From NCBI GenBank assembly GCA_009929795.1, contig RZZR01000004.1, forward strand, positions 1 through 63,293: 63,293 bases of DNA, read 5' to 3'. The translations under genes were made by a program, and so were the position numbers. The notes under the pieces were generated by a model, which did no database searches, had not been told where the DNA came from, and saw nothing but the letters and a program-made list of their open reading frames with translations. Below, piece after piece: positions 27,563 through 36,470 of this stretch (positions are counted from its first letter, which is position 1; each line of letters begins with the position of its first letter). Source of the DNA: Deltaproteobacteria bacterium. GTDB lineage: Bacteria > Desulfobacterota > Desulfovibrionia > Desulfovibrionales > Desulfomicrobiaceae.

Positions 27563-28023
27563 CAGTCCTCCCGATCCACGATGGCTGCGGTCAGTATTCC
27601 CTGAGCCACGAGGCCTCCGTCCACTTTGGCCTCGGCCTGAATCTTCCAGAGGTTCAGCTTGTGTTTCATGTGCTCGACATGCAGATTGATCACATCTCCG
27701 GGAAAAACCGACCTTCGAAACCTAACCTTTTCGATCCCGGTGAACAGAAAGAGTTTTGTGGCGGCCAGATTCGGGATGCTCTTGGCGACAAGAATCGCCC
27801 CGGTCTGGGCCATGGCCTCTAGTATCAGTACTCCGGGCATGACCGGATAGTTCGGAAAATGGCCTTGAAAAAAAGGCTCGTTGATCGTCACGGCCTTGAT
27901 GGCATCGGCGTATTTCAGGGATTCATAGCGGAGAATCCGGTCCACCAAGAGAAACGGATATCGATGAGGTAGCAGCTCGAGTATCTCGGTGCTGACGATT
28001 TCCCCGGTCAAATCTCGATTCAT
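27562..28023 (-). CDS. fabZ: 3-hydroxyacyl-ACP dehydratase FabZ
   Basis: The 153-aa hotdog-fold enzyme carries LLPHRYPFLLVDRI with the catalytic His and PGVLILEAMAQTGA with the catalytic Glu. It dehydrates hydroxyacyl-ACP in fatty-acid elongation and competes with LpxA and LpxD for the same substrates, hence the common lpxD-fabZ-lpxA order seen here. It overlaps lpxD by four bases and lpxA by one. Confidence 0.97.
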   Translation of the reverse strand: MNRDLTGEIVSTEILELLPHRYPFLLVDRILRYESLKYADAIKAVTINEPFFQGHFPNYPVMPGVLILEAMAQTGAILVAKSIPNLAATKLFLFTGIEKVRFRRSVFPGDVINLHVEHMKHKLNLWKIQAEAKVDGGLVAQGILTAAIVDRED

Positions 28024-29057
28024 GCTCGCTCCTTCCCGTCATCTGTTGTCTGAAGGGTTTCCATCTTCTTTTCCAACTGCCTGACCCGTCGGGCCAGCTC
28101 CGGCAATTTGGCAAGAATGGCCGCCGTTCGAAGGAATTGTCCATGCTCCATGGGCGGAATACCCGCGCCGTAGTCCTTGCCCCCCTCCAGAGATCTGTTC
28201 ACCCCGGTCTGTGCACCCACCCGACATCCCTGTCCCAGGGTAAGATGCCCGGCGACGCCCACCTGGCCAGCCAGGACCACGCTGTCCTCCAACACGGTGC
28301 TTCCGGCAATGCCCACCTGAGAGACGAGAATACAGCCCTTCCCAACCTGTACGTTGTGTCCGATCTGAACCAAATTGTCGATCTTGGTTCCCCGACTGAT
28401 CCTGGTCTGACCCAAGGCGGCCCGATCAATGGTCGTGTTGGCCCCGATCTCCACATCGTCGTCGATGACCACGACTCCCACCTGGGGAAACTTCTCCAGT
28501 CCGGTCTGGGCCTGGGCGAACCCGAAGCCGTCGGACCCGAGGACAACCCCGGCATGAAGGACCACCCTTCGACCGACACGCGTACCGGCCATGATCGTCA
28601 CGTTGGGATAGATCAGGGTATCTTCGCCCAGGATACAGTTCTCTCCGATATAGACCCCGGGGAAAATCCGGACCCTGGCCTCGACCACGGTTTCAGCCCC
28701 GATATAGACTCCCGCCCCCACATGCGCCTCGACCGATACCCGAGCCGTGGGATCAATGACCGTTCTCGGATCGATTCCCTTGAACCGTCCCTGCTCCACG
28801 GCAAACATCTTCACCGCCCGGGCGAAATCGACATAGGGGTCCATGCTCACAAGCGGGTTGACCACTTTGTCCGCATGGTCAGGATGGATAAGAACCGCCC
28901 CCGCTTTAGTCCCGGCCAACTGGGGAGCATACTTTGAATTGACGAAGAAACTCAGCTCGTTGTCCCGGGCATCGACCAGGGTGTTCACGCCGACGATCTC
29001 GAGATCTCTGGCGGACTGGGAAAGGCCCAGGCGGTCGGCAATCTCCGAGAGCAGCAT
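28020..29057 (-). CDS. lpxD: UDP-3-O-acylglucosamine N-acyltransferase LpxD
   Basis: The 345-aa product has an N-terminal uridine-binding domain (MLLSEIADRLGL, NELSFFVNSKYA), a long hexapeptide-repeat beta-helix from about residue 100 to 290 containing GSDGFGFA and IGHNVQVG, and a C-terminal helix (RRVRQLEKKMETLQ) that extends the trimer. It adds the second acyl chain in lipid A synthesis. It lies 2 bases after ompH and overlaps fabZ by four. Confidence 0.97.
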   Translation of the reverse strand: MLLSEIADRLGLSQSARDLEIVGVNTLVDARDNELSFFVNSKYAPQLAGTKAGAVLIHPDHADKVVNPLVSMDPYVDFARAVKMFAVEQGRFKGIDPRTVIDPTARVSVEAHVGAGVYIGAETVVEARVRIFPGVYIGENCILGEDTLIYPNVTIMAGTRVGRRVVLHAGVVLGSDGFGFAQAQTGLEKFPQVGVVVIDDDVEIGANTTIDRAALGQTRISRGTKIDNLVQIGHNVQVGKGCILVSQVGIAGSTVLEDSVVLAGQVGVAGHLTLGQGCRVGAQTGVNRSLEGGKDYGAGIPPMEHGQFLRTAAILAKLPELARRVRQLEKKMETLQTTDDGKERA

Positions 29058-29059
29058 GC

Positions 29060-29611
29060 CTACTCCTTGGCCCCACCAGACTTGCCCTTTTGAGCCCTCC
29101 AGACCCGGTTGAACTCGGCGACGATGGCCCCGGTCAGATCGACAGATTCATCGGCGTACAGCAGCCCGCTGCCCTTGGAGTCGAAAATGGCCGTAAATTT
29201 GTTCTTCCTGCCGAATTCCTCGATGATCTTGGCTAACTCCTCAATGACCGGCTTGCTGAGCTTCTCCTCCTCCTGCTTGATCTTGCGCTGGTATGCCTGG
29301 TAACTGTCTTGGAAATCCCGGACCCGACGCTTGAACTCCAGTTCTTTGTCTTCCTTGGCTTCCTGACTGAGTACCAGGTTCTGCTTCTGCAGCGATTCTC
29401 TCAAGTCTTCCAGATCCTTCTGCTGCTTGTCGATATCCTTCTTCATGTCCTCGAACTTCTCACGCAGAACGTCCATGGCCTCGACTCCAGGCTCCGACAC
29501 GGAAATTACCTGCTGCATATCAATGGTCCCGATCTTCAATTCCGCGGCCCAGGTCTGAGCAGACCCGAGCGTGATCATCGTGACGGCCAGAGCCATCCAT
29601 ATCCTTTTCAT
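29060..29611 (-). CDS. ompH: OmpH/Skp-type periplasmic chaperone
   Basis: The 183-aa protein has a Sec signal peptide (cleavage near AQTWAAE), then KIGTIDMQQVISVSEPG, the typical first strand of Skp. A long charged coiled coil forms from about residue 45 to 115, and a second conserved segment KPVIEELAKIIEEFGRKNKFTAIFD closes the hairpin. Skp holds unfolded outer-membrane proteins in the periplasm for BamA, whose gene lies 73 bases upstream. An AGGAG site precedes the ATG. Confidence 0.94.
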   Translation of the reverse strand: MKRIWMALAVTMITLGSAQTWAAELKIGTIDMQQVISVSEPGVEAMDVLREKFEDMKKDIDKQQKDLEDLRESLQKQNLVLSQEAKEDKELEFKRRVRDFQDSYQAYQRKIKQEEEKLSKPVIEELAKIIEEFGRKNKFTAIFDSKGSGLLYADESVDLTGAIVAEFNRVWRAQKGKSGGAKE

Positions 29612-29684
29612 CTCATTTCACTCCTTTTCGTTACGCCGTTTTGGCCCGCGTGGTCCATCAAAAAATCCGCGGGTCGTGTGATCG

Positions 29685-32441
29685 TCAATAGAACTGCCCA
29701 ATCGAAAATTCGAGTCTGGTCCCGCCCCCGGCCTTGTTGTCCCGGTCTAGGGCATAGCCCAATTCCAGGCGCAGGGGCCCCAGGGGTGAATACCATCTGA
29801 TCCCAGTGCCAACGCTCTTGTACAGGTCGGTATTGACCCACTCGTCGTCATCCCAGCTCTGGCCGGCGTCGAAAAACAAAAGGCCGACCAATCCAATGTC
29901 CTTGTTCAGCGGAAAGAGATATTCGAAATTGGTGAAAAACTCCTTGTTGCCTCCAATCCTGGTGCCTTCGTCGTTGCGGGGGGAGATATACAGGCCCTTG
30001 TACCCGCGGACGCTGTCCATGCCTCCCAGGTAAAATCGCTCGAAGTCCGGGATCTGGTCCGCGCCGTTGCGCATGACGTAACCCACCTGGCCATGCCAGT
30101 GGAACACCGTGTCCCACCACAGGGGCCGATAGTAGCTGCTGTCGTAAATGTACTTGACGAACTGGTCGTCTCCACCCACCAACCCCCCGGCATACTCCAC
30201 GGAGAGCCGGTTGATCGTGCCCGTGGAGGGGTTGAGCCTGCGGTCTGTGGTATCCCGGGTCACGGCCGCGTACACCGCGCTGGCCAGATTCTTCCCTTCA
30301 CGGTCCTTGATCCAGTCAGTTGCGTCATCGTCGATGTTGCTAATCCGGTATTCCTCGATCCGATAGTTCCAGGACAAATAGGTGTACTCACCCAACGGAT
30401 AGGCAAATTTGGCGATGCCGCCTATGGCCTTCTTGTCATAGCTGAAATAGTCGATATTCCGGATGTAGGCCGTGGCCCCGGCCCCGAGCTCCGTGTCGTA
30501 GACCCTTGGGTTCCAGAAGGTCAGGTCGTACCTGGTGCTCGCCGCCCCGAGCATACCGCTGAGGGTCAGGGAGTAACCCTTGCCGAACAGGTTGCGTTCT
30601 TCCACCCCGCCGGTGATGAACACCTTGTCTATGGTCGAATACCCCGCCCCTGCGCTGATCCTGCCCGTGGTCTTCTCCTTGATCTGAACCACCAGGTCCA
30701 GTTCGTGTGGTTCCGGGGTGGGCACGGACTCAATGTTCACGGTCTCAAAAAAGTCGAGCTTCACCAGCCGTTGATTGGAGCGCCTGATACCGTATCCCCT
30801 GAACACGTCGCCGTCGGCCAGGCGCATCTCCCGGCGGATGACGTTGTCACGGGTCTTCTCGTTGCCCTGAATCTTGACCCTGCGGACATAAATCTTCGGA
30901 CCCGTGGACATGATATAGGCCACATCAATTGTCAGACTCTCTTCGTCCCGCCTCAGATCGACGTCGGACTCGGCAAAGGCGTACCCGAAATCGGCATAAT
31001 AGTCTGCCAGGCCCTGGAGGTCCTCCCGGAGCTTGGAGCGATCAAACCAGCCCTGGGCGTCGAACTCGAGATCGTCCAGCTTGGTGACCAGTTTGAGTCT
31101 GTCCGGACTCTCCAGCATATCCCCGCGAAAGGTCACCTCGCCGACCCGGTATCTGGCCCCTTCCGATACCTTGAAGACGATCGTGATTCCGTCCTCATGG
31201 TACTGGACCTCGGGCTGGGCGACCTTGACGTCCATGAACCCTCGATTCCCGTAATACGCCTCCAGAGCGGCCGCGTCCCGATCCAAAAGCTCCTCTTTGA
31301 GGACCCCGGTTCCTGTCAGCCAAGAAAACATGCCCCGGACCTTTAAGGCCAGCTGATCTCTGAGGTCATCCACATCCAGGCGTTCGGCCCCTTCGATCCG
31401 GATCTCCTTGATATAGAGCTTCTGGCCCTCGTCGACCTTAATCATCAGCCTTGCCTGCCGGGGGTCGGTCTGCTCCAGGTCGTAGGATACCTTGGCGTTG
31501 TAATACCCGTCCTTGCGATACATTTCCCGGATCTTGGTCATGTCGTCGGCCAGGACCTTGGGATTGATGACCGATCCGGCCTTGCTGCTCATGGCCTTCA
31601 GGATGTCGTCGGAGTCAATAGCCTCAGCACCCTCGACCCCGATGGCCTGAATGAGCGGTTTTTCCCTGACCTCGAAGGTCACCAGCTTTCCGTCCTGGAG
31701 GTCCTCGGCCTTGATGAGGATGTCATCGAAGTAGCCCAGGGAATAGAGGCTGCGAAGCTCCTGGTTCATGCGCTCCGGAGTATAGTCGTCCCCTTTCTGG
31801 ATGCTGAGGCGCATGAGGACGACGTCCTTGTCCAAAATCCTGTTGCCCTCGACCCGGATCTCGGCGATGCGCTCCTTCCTCAGAAGCTCAAGGCGGACCT
31901 CCGTCGCCAGATCCTTGACCGCCGGCAAAAGATTGATGAGTCCCTTGCGGACCGCAAACAGAGCCTTGGGTTCCTTGAGGCCAAAGGCCTCCACGAGGCG
32001 GGCGTCGATGCTCAAGGACTCGCCCACCTGACTAAAGCTGCCGTACAGAGCGTACTGGGCTCCGGACAGCAGGGCCATATCCTTGGAAACGGCCAAGTCG
32101 AGGTATTGCACATCGTGCTCGGTGAGCAACCTTTTGACTTCGACAAAGGGAACCACCGGAATGCCCGCCTCCACAAGTTCCTGAATGATCAGTTCAGGAA
32201 GTCCCTCCCGCAGATACTGCAAATCAGGCGAGGCATTGATCTCGAAGGGAAGCACGGCAACCCTCGGGGCTCCGGGCTCGCCGTTTTCGGCCTGACTCAT
32301 CCCCGAAAAAACAGCGAGGACCAGCCAAAAGGTCAGCATGACGATCGCCGACAGGCAATCGAGACGCATCATCCCGACCGAGAGCCGCGCCCGATAGGCG
32401 ACCCGCTCAATGGACGAGGTCCGGCCTGATGGTGACTTCAT
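29685..32441 (-). CDS. bamA: Outer-membrane assembly factor BamA with an extra TolB-like N-terminal domain
   Basis: The product is 918 aa, about 110 longer than E. coli BamA. After a membrane or signal segment (about 27-50) comes RVAVLPFEINASPDLQYLREG, opening a TolB-N/FlgO-like domain of about 130 residues. Five POTRA units follow from about residue 191, and the C-terminal beta-barrel contains GRISAGAGYS, the RGYKG lid motif and a final aromatic residue (SIGQFY). BamA inserts outer-membrane proteins. ATG 32441 has a well-placed GGAG ribosome site and overlaps lolD by 35 bases. The extra domain is not part of the standard protein. Confidence 0.95.
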   Translation of the reverse strand: MKSPSGRTSSIERVAYRARLSVGMMRLDCLSAIVMLTFWLVLAVFSGMSQAENGEPGAPRVAVLPFEINASPDLQYLREGLPELIIQELVEAGIPVVPFVEVKRLLTEHDVQYLDLAVSKDMALLSGAQYALYGSFSQVGESLSIDARLVEAFGLKEPKALFAVRKGLINLLPAVKDLATEVRLELLRKERIAEIRVEGNRILDKDVVLMRLSIQKGDDYTPERMNQELRSLYSLGYFDDILIKAEDLQDGKLVTFEVREKPLIQAIGVEGAEAIDSDDILKAMSSKAGSVINPKVLADDMTKIREMYRKDGYYNAKVSYDLEQTDPRQARLMIKVDEGQKLYIKEIRIEGAERLDVDDLRDQLALKVRGMFSWLTGTGVLKEELLDRDAAALEAYYGNRGFMDVKVAQPEVQYHEDGITIVFKVSEGARYRVGEVTFRGDMLESPDRLKLVTKLDDLEFDAQGWFDRSKLREDLQGLADYYADFGYAFAESDVDLRRDEESLTIDVAYIMSTGPKIYVRRVKIQGNEKTRDNVIRREMRLADGDVFRGYGIRRSNQRLVKLDFFETVNIESVPTPEPHELDLVVQIKEKTTGRISAGAGYSTIDKVFITGGVEERNLFGKGYSLTLSGMLGAASTRYDLTFWNPRVYDTELGAGATAYIRNIDYFSYDKKAIGGIAKFAYPLGEYTYLSWNYRIEEYRISNIDDDATDWIKDREGKNLASAVYAAVTRDTTDRRLNPSTGTINRLSVEYAGGLVGGDDQFVKYIYDSSYYRPLWWDTVFHWHGQVGYVMRNGADQIPDFERFYLGGMDSVRGYKGLYISPRNDEGTRIGGNKEFFTNFEYLFPLNKDIGLVGLLFFDAGQSWDDDEWVNTDLYKSVGTGIRWYSPLGPLRLELGYALDRDNKAGGGTRLEFSIGQFY

Positions 32442-33111
32442 GAAGTTCTCCGGCATGTAGTTCCAAGTGACGATTCATTCGGGCGGCCAGTTCTCGGTTG
32501 TGGGTGACTACAACCAAGGCCATGGACAGTTCCCGGTTGAGACGGACGAGCAGTTCGGCCACACGGGCCCCGGTTGCCTCGTCCAGGTTTCCTGTGGGTT
32601 CGTCGGCCAAAAGGACCTTGGGATCCATGAAGACGGACCGGGCGATGGCCACCCGTTGCCGCTCTCCTCCGGACAGGGTGTTTACCCGGTGCGAGATCCG
32701 CCCCTCCAAGCCCACCAGGGCCAAAAGATCCCTGGCCCGCTTCAAGGCCTTCGCTCGGGCCATTCCCCCGATGATTCCGGGCATGGCCACGTTCTCCTCG
32801 GTACTGAACTCTGACAGTAGATGGTGGAACTGAAAAACGAATCCGATTTCTCGGTTTCGAATCCTGGCCCGGTCCGTCTGACCCAGTCCCTGAAGATCCC
32901 GGCCGTCGAATCGGACCCGGCCTTGAGTGGAGGTATCCAGTGTTCCCATAATATGCAACAATGTACTTTTACCGGACCCCGACGCTCCGACGACGGCCAG
33001 AGAATCTCCTGGGTTGATCTCGAGGTCGACGGACTTCAGGATCGTCAGGGTCTCGGCCTGGCCCTGGTAGTCCTTGCCCACCCCTTCCAGCCTGTAGAGC
33101 GGTTCACTCAT
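32407..33111 (-). CDS. lolD: Lipoprotein-releasing ABC transporter ATPase LolD
   Basis: The 234-aa ATPase of the MacB/LolD class has Walker A GASGSGKSTLLH, the LolD-typical FVFQFHHLLSEFSTEENVAMP Q-loop region, signature LSGGERQRVAIAR and Walker B VLLADEPTGNLD. With LolC/E it drives release of lipoproteins from the inner membrane. It overlaps lolC by 8 bases upstream and bamA by 35 downstream. Confidence 0.96.
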   Translation of the reverse strand: MSEPLYRLEGVGKDYQGQAETLTILKSVDLEINPGDSLAVVGASGSGKSTLLHIMGTLDTSTQGRVRFDGRDLQGLGQTDRARIRNREIGFVFQFHHLLSEFSTEENVAMPGIIGGMARAKALKRARDLLALVGLEGRISHRVNTLSGGERQRVAIARSVFMDPKVLLADEPTGNLDEATGARVAELLVRLNRELSMALVVVTHNRELAARMNRHLELHAGELHEVTIRPDLVH

Positions 33112-34339
33112 AGCGCAAAGCGTCGGCAGGCTGCATTCTGGCCGCCTGCCGGGCAGGGTAGATGGTGGCCAGGAAGCAGAGGACCATGGCCGAGATGCCG
33201 ATCAGGGTAAGGTCTGTCCAGCGCAGGTGGACCGGAAGATGATCGAGATAATAGACGTCCAAGGGCAGCTTGATGAACTGGTAACGCTTCAGGGCTAGGC
33301 TGACCCCCACTCCCAGAATGAAGCCCGCGACCGTCCCCACGACTCCGATGGTCGTCCCCTGGAGCATGAAGATCCTGCGGATTCTCTCCGGCGTCGCTCC
33401 CAGGGAAACGAGCACCGCGATGTCCCTAGTCTTTTCCATGACCATCATGACCAGGGTGGTGATAATGCTGAACGAGCCGACCAGGACGATCATGACCAAA
33501 ATGACTGCCATGGCCGTCTTCTCCAATTCCAGGGCCGAGAACAGGTTTTGGTTCATCTCGATCCAGTTCCGGCCGTACAGGGGATATCCCCCAAGTACAT
33601 GCAGCAGATTCTTTTGAACCTCTTGGACAGCGTAGACATCGGCCACCCGAAGTTCCAGCCCCGACACCAGATCCCCGGCAAAACCAAGCAGATTCTGGGC
33701 GGCCGCAAGGCCCGTGTAGGCCAGGGTCGAGTCATACTCGAACATCCCGGATTTGAAGACCCCGACCACGGTGAAAAATTCGATCTTGGGGGTGAAGCCC
33801 GCCGAACTGACCTTTCCGCTCGGAGCCAAAACACTGATCCTGGATCCGACCCCCAGCCCCAGCCGGTTGGCCAGATCGGCCCCGACGATGACACCTGGAA
33901 ACTCTCCCTCGAGATCCAGATCCTCTAGGCGCCCCTCCCGCATGTCCCGGCCGATGCTCAGAACATCGCCGGCCGTTTTAGGATCGATTCCCCTGAGGAC
34001 CACGCCCTTGACCCCGGAGGGTGTGCTGAGCATGACCTCTGAGTAAATAAAGGGCGTCGCCGCCAGGATCCTCGGAACCTGGAGGCATTTTTCGGCAAGA
34101 TCCCTGTAGTCGGGGATACCTTTTTCCATGCTGACCACGATCAGATGGGCGTTGACACCCAGGATCTTGTCCCTGAGGTTGTCGCTGAACCCGTTCATGA
34201 CTCCAAGGACGACGATCAACGAGGCCACACCCAGAGCCACGCCCACGACCGAAATCAGAGAAATAACCGAGATGAAGGCCTGTTTGCGACGGGCCAGAAG
34301 ATATCTGCAGGAGACGAACAGCTCGAAGGATATGCGCAT
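33104..34339 (-). CDS. lolC: Lipoprotein-releasing ABC transporter permease LolC/LolE
   Basis: The 411-aa protein opens with FELFVSCRYLLARRKQAFIS followed by ISVVGVALGVASLIVVLGVMNGF, the first membrane helix of the LolC/E family. A large periplasmic domain (about 50-270) follows, then three more helices in the FtsX fold. Only one lolC/E-type gene is present, so LolCD2-like homodimerisation is likely, as in many bacteria outside the gammaproteobacteria. ATG 34339 gives a normal N terminus; a GTG at 34372 would add 11 residues. Confidence 0.93.
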   Translation of the reverse strand: MRISFELFVSCRYLLARRKQAFISVISLISVVGVALGVASLIVVLGVMNGFSDNLRDKILGVNAHLIVVSMEKGIPDYRDLAEKCLQVPRILAATPFIYSEVMLSTPSGVKGVVLRGIDPKTAGDVLSIGRDMREGRLEDLDLEGEFPGVIVGADLANRLGLGVGSRISVLAPSGKVSSAGFTPKIEFFTVVGVFKSGMFEYDSTLAYTGLAAAQNLLGFAGDLVSGLELRVADVYAVQEVQKNLLHVLGGYPLYGRNWIEMNQNLFSALELEKTAMAVILVMIVLVGSFSIITTLVMMVMEKTRDIAVLVSLGATPERIRRIFMLQGTTIGVVGTVAGFILGVGVSLALKRYQFIKLPLDVYYLDHLPVHLRWTDLTLIGISAMVLCFLATIYPARQAARMQPADALRYE

Positions 34340-34389
34340 GGGTTCTTGACCCGGCCAACACTCCCGATTCACGGGAGGGCCGGGATCTT

Positions 34390-35901
34390 CTAGTCTCTGC
34401 CCGCCTCCGGCCGAAGCAGGGGAAAGAGGATGACCTCACGAATGGAGGCCGAATCCGTAAGCAGCATCGTCAGCCGGTCGATGCCGATGCCCTCGCCGGC
34501 TGCCGGGGGCATGCCGTATTCCAAGGCCCGGATGTAGTCCTCGTCCATGGCGTGAGCTTCGTCGTCTCCGGCTTCCTTTTCTCTAATCTGCTCCTCGAAT
34601 CTGCCCCTCTGATCTGCGGGATCGTTCAATTCCGAGAATGCATTAGCCAATTCCTTGCCGGCCACAAAGAGCTCGAAGCGATCCGTCAATTCCGGGTTGG
34701 CCTCGTTTCTGCGGGACAGAGGCGAAATCTCTGTCGGGTAGTGGTAGATGAAATGGGGCTGCACGAGTTTCGGCTCGACCAGGATGTCGAATATCTTGGC
34801 CTGGAGCTTACCGAGCTTTTCTCCGGCCATGGCCTTTTCCCCCAGACGCTCGACCAACGACTTGAGACGCCCGTAATCCTCGTAGTCCTCTCGGGTCAGG
34901 CCGCCGACCACCTCCAGAGACTCGTGAAAGGTCAGTCGCTTCCAGCCAGGCGAAAGGTCGATATCCGTCCCCTGGTAGGGAACCATCGTACTCCCGGTGA
35001 CTGCCAGAGCCAATGTGGCGAACAGCTCCTCGGTCAAATCCATGAGATCCTTGAAGTCCGCATAGGCCCAGTAGAACTCGACCATGGTGAATTCCGGATT
35101 GTGCTGGGTGTCGATCCCTTCGTTCCGAAAATTTCTGTTGATCTCGTAGACCTTTTCGAGCCCGCCCACCAAGAGCCGCTTCAGGTAAAGCTCCGGCGCA
35201 ATGCGCATGTACAGCGTCATGTCCAGGGCATTGTGATGGGTGACGAAAGGTCTGGCCGTTGCGCCTCCTGGCACGGGCTGCATCATCGGGGTCTCTACTT
35301 CGAGAAATCCCCGAGCATCGAAGAAGGCCCGCATAGACCGAGTGATGGCCGAGCGCTTCAAAAAGACATCCCTGGCTTTCTCATTGACGATTAGATCCAC
35401 GTACCGTTGCCGGTAACGTGTTTCCACATCCTTCAGACCATGAAATTTCTCTGGCAAGGGACGCATGGACTTGGCGATGAGGCGGACCGAGTTTGCCCTG
35501 AGGGTCAATTCGCCGGTTTTGGTCCGAAACAGCCCGCCCTGAACGCCGACAATATCGCCGATGTCAAATTTTTTGAAAAGGGCGTAGTGCTCGGCGCCCA
35601 ATTCGTCCCGCTGGGCGTAGGACTGAATTCTGCCCGTCCTGTCCTGAATATGGAAAAACGTGACCTTTCCGAAAGATCGAAGGGCCACGATCCTTCCGGC
35701 CAAACTGAAGGACTTCTGCTGGGATTCGAGTTCACCCTCGTCGAGGTGGCTGTTTTCCTCCAGAATTTCACGAATCGTGTTGAGCGGTCTGAAATCGTTC
35801 GGATAAAGCGGTACGCCCTCGGATTGAATGAAGGCGGCCTTCTCCTTTCGATGAACCAGGACTTGGTTCTCGCTCTGAGGTTGTGGTTGCTTTACTGACA
35901 A
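34390..35901 (-). CDS. lysS: Lysyl-tRNA synthetase (class II)
   Basis: The product is about 503 aa. It has an N-terminal anticodon-binding OB domain (LAGRIVALRSFGKVTFFHIQD) and the class II catalytic motifs, including RYVDLIVN, FLEVETPMMQ, RNFRNEGIDTQHNPEFTMVE and GIGIDRL. There is no ATG at a suitable place. The best start is TTG 35901, preceded at 9 bases by GGAG; longer frames run through an unrelated upstream stretch. It heads the 21-kb minus-strand array that continues with lolC. Confidence 0.95.
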   Translation of the reverse strand: MSVKQPQPQSENQVLVHRKEKAAFIQSEGVPLYPNDFRPLNTIREILEENSHLDEGELESQQKSFSLAGRIVALRSFGKVTFFHIQDRTGRIQSYAQRDELGAEHYALFKKFDIGDIVGVQGGLFRTKTGELTLRANSVRLIAKSMRPLPEKFHGLKDVETRYRQRYVDLIVNEKARDVFLKRSAITRSMRAFFDARGFLEVETPMMQPVPGGATARPFVTHHNALDMTLYMRIAPELYLKRLLVGGLEKVYEINRNFRNEGIDTQHNPEFTMVEFYWAYADFKDLMDLTEELFATLALAVTGSTMVPYQGTDIDLSPGWKRLTFHESLEVVGGLTREDYEDYGRLKSLVERLGEKAMAGEKLGKLQAKIFDILVEPKLVQPHFIYHYPTEISPLSRRNEANPELTDRFELFVAGKELANAFSELNDPADQRGRFEEQIREKEAGDDEAHAMDEDYIRALEYGMPPAAGEGIGIDRLTMLLTDSASIREVILFPLLRPEAGRD

Positions 35902-36005
35902 GAATCGTTTCTCCGACGAGTACGGAAAATGGGACGTCCGCAGAAAACAGGACGACGGTTCGCGGGTGGAGGGGGAGAACCCGGCCATTGGACACAAAGA
36001 CAGAC

Positions 36006-36034
36006 TGCGTATTGGAATTCCCCCAAAGCGTCAA
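36006..36034 (-). promoter_or_regulatory. Possible promoter upstream of lysS
   Basis: On the minus strand TTGACG (36029-36034) and TACGCA (36006-36011) are separated by 17 bases, about 105 bases before the lysS start. The -35 box is good and the -10 box is weak. This is the only sigma-70-like pair I could find ahead of the lysS-to-radA array. Confidence 0.35.
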
Positions 36035-36188
36035 GAATCGCTCCGGCCGGTCGCTCCCCCCGTTCATTTCTGCGGCTTGACGAAATACCGGTCATGATTG
36101 AGAAGCAGAGCAAGACGGCTGTCGGAGCGGTCCCAAAGCCCAATCCGGGTCAAACATACAGTTCAACCGCATATTATGTAAGGCACCC

Positions 36189-36470
36189 ATGAGAACTGAC
36201 CTTTCCGCCTGGATCCGTTCCGCTTCCCAGATCGTTCGCCAAAGCGGTATCCCCCCGCTCGCCCTTCTCGGCATCGTCATTTTTTGCATCTTCTTCCCGA
36301 GATTCTTCATTCTGATCCTCCTCGTTTTGGCAGGGTGGTGGGTGTACCGAAACGTCATCTCTAGCCAGAGAAAGTCCGGAGGAAAATTCGGCTCATTCGG
36401 CCAGGGGCGGAACGATGCTCGGGCCTGCGGTCGAGGCGGAAAAGGGAAACCCCGCTCAAGGCATGGCTAG
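36189..36470 (+). CDS. Small membrane protein of unknown function
   Basis: The 93-aa product has an amphipathic N terminus, one or two closely spaced hydrophobic segments between about residues 22 and 52 (ALLGIVIFCIFFPRFFILIL and the following stretch), and a basic, Gly-rich tail. It looks like a small inner-membrane protein. A TATTAT element lies 14-20 bases upstream, though without a clear -35 box. It runs into the next plus-strand gene with an overlap of 56 bases, or 8 if that gene starts at its internal ATG. Family unknown. Confidence 0.65.
   Translation: MRTDLSAWIRSASQIVRQSGIPPLALLGIVIFCIFFPRFFILILLVLAGWWVYRNVISSQRKSGGKFGSFGQGRNDARACGRGGKGKPRSRHG

Noticed and set aside
30093-31346. 417-codon plus-strand open frame
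   Set aside because: Antisense shadow of bamA with no recognisable domain.
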